Source of the DNA: Sulfitobacter donghicola DSW-25 = KCTC 12864 = JCM 14565
GTDB lineage: Bacteria; Pseudomonadota; Alphaproteobacteria; Rhodobacterales; Rhodobacteraceae
Length of the DNA stretch: 64,000 nt
Reading direction: 5' to 3'
Assembly (NCBI RefSeq): GCF_000622405.1
Contig: NZ_JASF01000005.1
Location: 62,001-126,000 of the forward strand
In this document: positions 62,301 through 64,000 of the stretch, piece by piece
Position numbering within the stretch: position 1 is the stretch's first letter
Layout of the letters: every line of letters begins with the position of its first letter
The notes under the pieces: model-generated
What the model saw: only the letters and a program-made list of their open reading frames with translations
What the model was told of the DNA's origin: nothing
Database searches by the model: none
Made by a program: the position numbers and the translations under genes

Positions 62301-62797
62301 CCGCCCGTTTGCCCGCCAGAGGGTGCCGCGATATCGGTCTGCAACCCCAGCCGCCCGTCCTTTTCACGGACAATCGTCGCAAAAACGCCCTGTAGGGCGA
62401 CCTCGGCAGGCTGGACCTTGCCCTCACGCAGGGCAGCCATCGACAGACGCACCCGCGCTTCGGAAAAACGCACCAATTCGCGCCCCTTGGTGTTGGACAC
62501 GGAAATATCACGCAAGCGCACCCTTGGGCGCCACCCTTCCTCCATCAGCAGGCGAAGCTCTCCGATCTTGATCTCGGCATCGGGGAATTCGGTTTCCAAA
62601 CGGTCGTGGATTTTGGCTTCGACCCATGCAGGCACAACAACTGGACGGTCATAAAAGAAATAGACCGCCCCCACAGCAATCACCGTCACCAAAACCAGCA
62701 AGGACCACACAGCATTGCAAAAACCCAGCAACAGCAAAAACCAGCCGCGTTCGCGGTGCCGTTTTTTGGGAGGCATTTGCGGGATTGGGTCGGCCAT
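59399..62797 (-). CDS. Large AsmA/DUF3971-type envelope protein (YhdP-like)
   Basis: 1132 residues. A basic N-terminus ([10 protein letters not shown]) and one transmembrane helix (about 24-48) precede a very long periplasmic region rich in short beta strands. An AsmA-like C-terminal part contains the GxxxGxxxLxx-type [32 protein letters not shown] block (cited as [15 protein letters not shown]). The family (AsmA, YhdP, TamB) forms bridge-like proteins thought to carry lipids between inner and outer membranes. It is divergent from bcp and leads into queA. Confidence 0.88.
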   Translation of the reverse strand: MADPIPQMPPKKRHRERGWFLLLLGFCNAVWSLLVLVTVIAVGAVYFFYDRPVVVPAWVEAKIHDRLETEFPDAEIKIGELRLLMEEGWRPRVRLRDISVSNTKGRELVRFSEARVRLSMAALREGKVQPAEVALQGVFATIVREKDGRLGLQTDIAAPSGGQTGGANTPGALVSRIDETLQQPGLAALSHAELRGLTLQFIDRRAERAFTLDGGRLIAKREDGALVVTSDLAVLGDGAAATTLSANFTSEIGSLQAEFGVQLKDASASDIATQSPAFAWLGALRAPISGAVRSGVSEDGTLAPLSATLQIGEGVLQPNEGTRPIPFEQARSYFTYDAADGLIVFDELSVRSKWVTANANGTATLAGLREGALETMVGQFEVTQLRANPLNYYPEPVELDGAEVDFKLQTAPFKIDIGRLDVFDQGQTRHAFGTLEAKPEGWQLALDARADTLTPERIMELWPEPVKVKTRNWLVNNLISADINNADFALRIQPEEKPRLFLAFDFQAAHVKFLKNLPPITQASGHASLVGTRFVASVDEGVVQAGSGGAVQVERSAFIIPDTTVKDGAPAIVRLNARSSLTAALWTIDQPPMEVMKKTGLSTNLGEGQAIATGTLAFPLKRGGSPSDIKFDVTGDLVNLSSTRLISGRSLKSKRMSLVANNKGVEIAGAGSLEGVAFDGRWRQPIGAGSNKSTLRGTAQITPQALSAFNVALPKGMVQGSTPASIGINFEKGQSPRMTISSQLQGATLQIPQLGWRKSAGTKGQMDLAIRLGAQPEVTSISLNAAGLAAKGNITLAKNGGLGVMELSQLKLKDWLDVRAALVGRGSGRSPQVVVRSGSLDMRRAEFGGSGDSSGGGEARSAAAPMQVRLNRLQVTDTIWLQGLAGTFQTTGGLDGPFEARINGGTGISGRVVPQNGRTAVRVTSSNAGGVLKSAGVLQQAVGGALDLSLLPVGKGGAFDGKLKIDGVSIKDAPSMAALVNSLSIVGLVNEMNGDGIFFDEVEGEFRLTPGRMTIKEGSAVGASLGLSVDGVYATDTGQIAMQGVITPVYLLNGIGSLFTRKGEGLLGFNYRLTGEAKKPKVSINPLSVLAPGGLRNVLRAPKTELPAVEGETLPEPDETQKTRVEPAYEGR

Positions 62798-62926
62798 TAG
62801 GTTCCGGTCACTGGTAAAGAGTGTTACATCACAGGCAGCGCAGCCTTTCCGCGACGCTACAGCAATACTATGACAGAGGTATGGCCGCCGTCCAAGGCCA
62901 CCTCTCTCACAACAAAGAGTTTTGAT

Positions 62927-63388
62927 ATGCCTGAACTTTCCAGCCCCGCACCCGATTTCACCCTGCCCGTCACTGGCGGCGGCGACGTGACGCTATCAGC
63001 GCTGCAAGGCGCGCCTGTTGTGTTGTTCTTTTACCCACGCGACGACACGCCCGGCTGCACCAAGGAAAGCATCGGGTTTTCCGAGCATTTGGAGGCTTTT
63101 GAAGCGGCAGGAGCCAAAGTTTTCGGCCTATCCCGCGACACGATGGCAAAGCATGACAAATTCACAGCCAAACATGATCTAACGGTTCCGTTGCTGTCAG
63201 ATGAGGAAGGGGCAGTTACCGAAAGCTATGGTGTTTGGGTCGAAAAAAACATGTATGGCAAGAAATCCATGGGGATTGAGCGGGCGACCTACCTTATTGA
63301 TGCGGCTGGAAATATCGCCAAAATCTGGCGCAAGGTTAAGGTTGCTGGCCATGTTGAGGAGGTTTTGGAAACGGTGCGCGCCTTATGA
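62927..63388 (+). CDS. bcp: Peroxiredoxin of the Bcp family
   Basis: 153 residues. Peroxidatic Cys in DDTPGCTKESIGF; the second Cys that usually sits five residues later (TPGCTxEAC) is Ser-Ile here, so it appears to be a 1-Cys or atypically resolved Bcp. Conserved FFYPRDDTPG and LIDAAGNIAKIWRKV are present. Start 62927 (MPELSSPAP) is the family start. It overlaps the next gene by four bases (ATGA). Confidence 0.92.
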   Translation: MPELSSPAPDFTLPVTGGGDVTLSALQGAPVVLFFYPRDDTPGCTKESIGFSEHLEAFEAAGAKVFGLSRDTMAKHDKFTAKHDLTVPLLSDEEGAVTESYGVWVEKNMYGKKSMGIERATYLIDAAGNIAKIWRKVKVAGHVEEVLETVRAL

Positions 63389-64000
63389 TGCCGCTGGCGA
63401 AAATGGCAGAGACCGTTCTGCGCACGGCCGATGGGCGCGAAAAGACGCGTATTTCACGTGACTTTGCGGCACAGTGGCGTGCCGCCCGTGCGGATGGCAG
63501 CCACCCAGAGATCGGCACCGCAACCCCGCCGCTTCACCCTGCGCGCCCTGAAAAGCCCGAGCTGTTGAGCCCACGGGATGTGCCGCGCCGCAGGCCTGGC
63601 TCTCCCGAAGGGCGGATCGCGCTGTTGCATGCGGTTGCCCATATCGAATTAAACGCCGTGGACCTGCATTGGGACATCATTGCGCGGTTTTCGGATGTTG
63701 AAATGCCGATTGGTTATTATGACGACTGGGTCAAAGCCGCAGATGAAGAATCTAAACATTTCAATCTGATGTGTGACTGCCTTGAGGCTGAGGGCAGCTT
63801 TTATGGCGCTTTGCCAGCCCATGCAGGCATGTGGCGCGCGGCCGAGGATACTGTAGATGACCTGATGGGCCGTTTGGCCGTTGTTCCCATGGTGCTAGAG
63901 GCCCGTGGCCTTGATGTCACGCCGGGTATGATCAAAGTGTTCAAACAGGCCAAAGCAGATCAGGCTGTTGAAGCGCTGGAAGTTATCTATGCCGAAGAAG
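63385..64000 (+). CDS. DUF455 ferritin-like protein (3' end outside window)
   Basis: 205 residues are visible from ATG 63385; the frame stays open at the right edge. Ferritin-like metal-ligand pattern: AHIELNAVDLHWD and ADEESKHFNLM, later HAGMWRAAEDT and ARGLDVTPGM. DUF455 proteins are di-iron-type, of unknown role. Coupling to bcp suggests a link to oxidant or iron handling. Confidence 0.88.
   Translation, partial: MMPLAKMAETVLRTADGREKTRISRDFAAQWRAARADGSHPEIGTATPPLHPARPEKPELLSPRDVPRRRPGSPEGRIALLHAVAHIELNAVDLHWDIIARFSDVEMPIGYYDDWVKAADEESKHFNLMCDCLEAEGSFYGALPAHAGMWRAAEDTVDDLMGRLAVVPMVLEARGLDVTPGMIKVFKQAKADQAVEALEVIYAEE

Noticed and set aside
1..64000. tRNA, rRNA, insertion sequences, prophage
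   Set aside because: None of the usual cloverleaf, transposase or phage structural signatures were seen by eye; a tRNAscan or Rfam search would be decisive.

Overview
This 64 kb window looks like an ordinary chromosomal stretch of a marine Rhodobacteraceae (roseobacter-group alphaproteobacterium). The evidence is a G+C content near 58%, closely packed operons with many ATGA and TAATG overlaps, a DctPQM TRAP transporter, a cysG-DUF2849-cysI-cysH-DUF934-fpr sulfite assimilation block, a form II coxSLM cluster, two TTAA-N7-TTAAC (CtrA-type) boxes, and an infC gene that starts with AUC. No prophage, insertion sequence, CRISPR array, rRNA or tRNA was seen. Both edges cut through genes (paaE on the left, a DUF455 protein on the right).

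Layout, left to right. 1-3.9 kb: end of a phenylacetate catabolic cluster (paaE, paaZ) and an aldose-epimerase-like gene. 3.9-9.5 kb: a small membrane protein, tgt (queuosine), an SPFH/NfeD pair, aqpZ, an Fe-S assembly DUF59 protein, and a SatD-like/DUF3307 pair. 9.6-12.7 kb: SufA-type carrier, TfoX-N protein, HD hydrolase, 2OG-Fe(II) oxygenase, tpiA. 12.7-19.1 kb: dctMQP TRAP transporter with its dctBD two-component system. 19.1-27.1 kb: a P450, an Lrp-type regulator and the sulfite assimilation operon ending in a ferredoxin-NADP reductase, then an M50-type membrane protease. 27.1-29.6 kb: a highly repetitive Ala/Asp/Glu-rich protein, infC, a GNAT. 29.7-35.8 kb: coxS-coxL-coxM plus a molybdopterin-binding protein and an XdhC-type maturation factor. 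35.9-38 kb: bolA, a small membrane protein, grxD, zapA and a coiled-coil partner. 38.1-44.1 kb: central carbon genes tkt, gap (two different paralogues) with two unlisted small membrane proteins and a DUF808 protein. 44.1-45.2 kb: coaD and a CBS protein. 45.2-50.9 kb: valine degradation (LysR, mmsA, acyl-CoA dehydrogenase, 3-hydroxyisobutyryl-CoA hydrolase, mmsB). 51-64 kb: uvrA, a methyltransferase, lpdA, DUF924, an MFS carrier, queA, a large AsmA/DUF3971 protein, a Bcp peroxiredoxin and a DUF455 ferritin-like protein.

I did not find a convincing new multi-gene system such as a defence island. The most notable signals are: (1) a DctD-type response regulator that has lost the sigma-54 contact loop (GAFTGA) and part of Walker A, next to two near-identical palindromes spaced 32 bp apart upstream of dctP and no good sigma-54 promoter; (2) a membrane-anchored protein of about 270 residues of 11- and 29-residue Ala/Asp/Glu/Thr repeats with no Lys or Arg; (3) two CtrA-type boxes, one in front of a 59-residue membrane protein; (4) two GAPDH genes with different coenzyme signatures, each behind a different LacI-type palindrome; (5) a class III-cyclase-like SatD/DUF3307 membrane protein pair. 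All family assignments come from reading motifs by eye; no database search was run.
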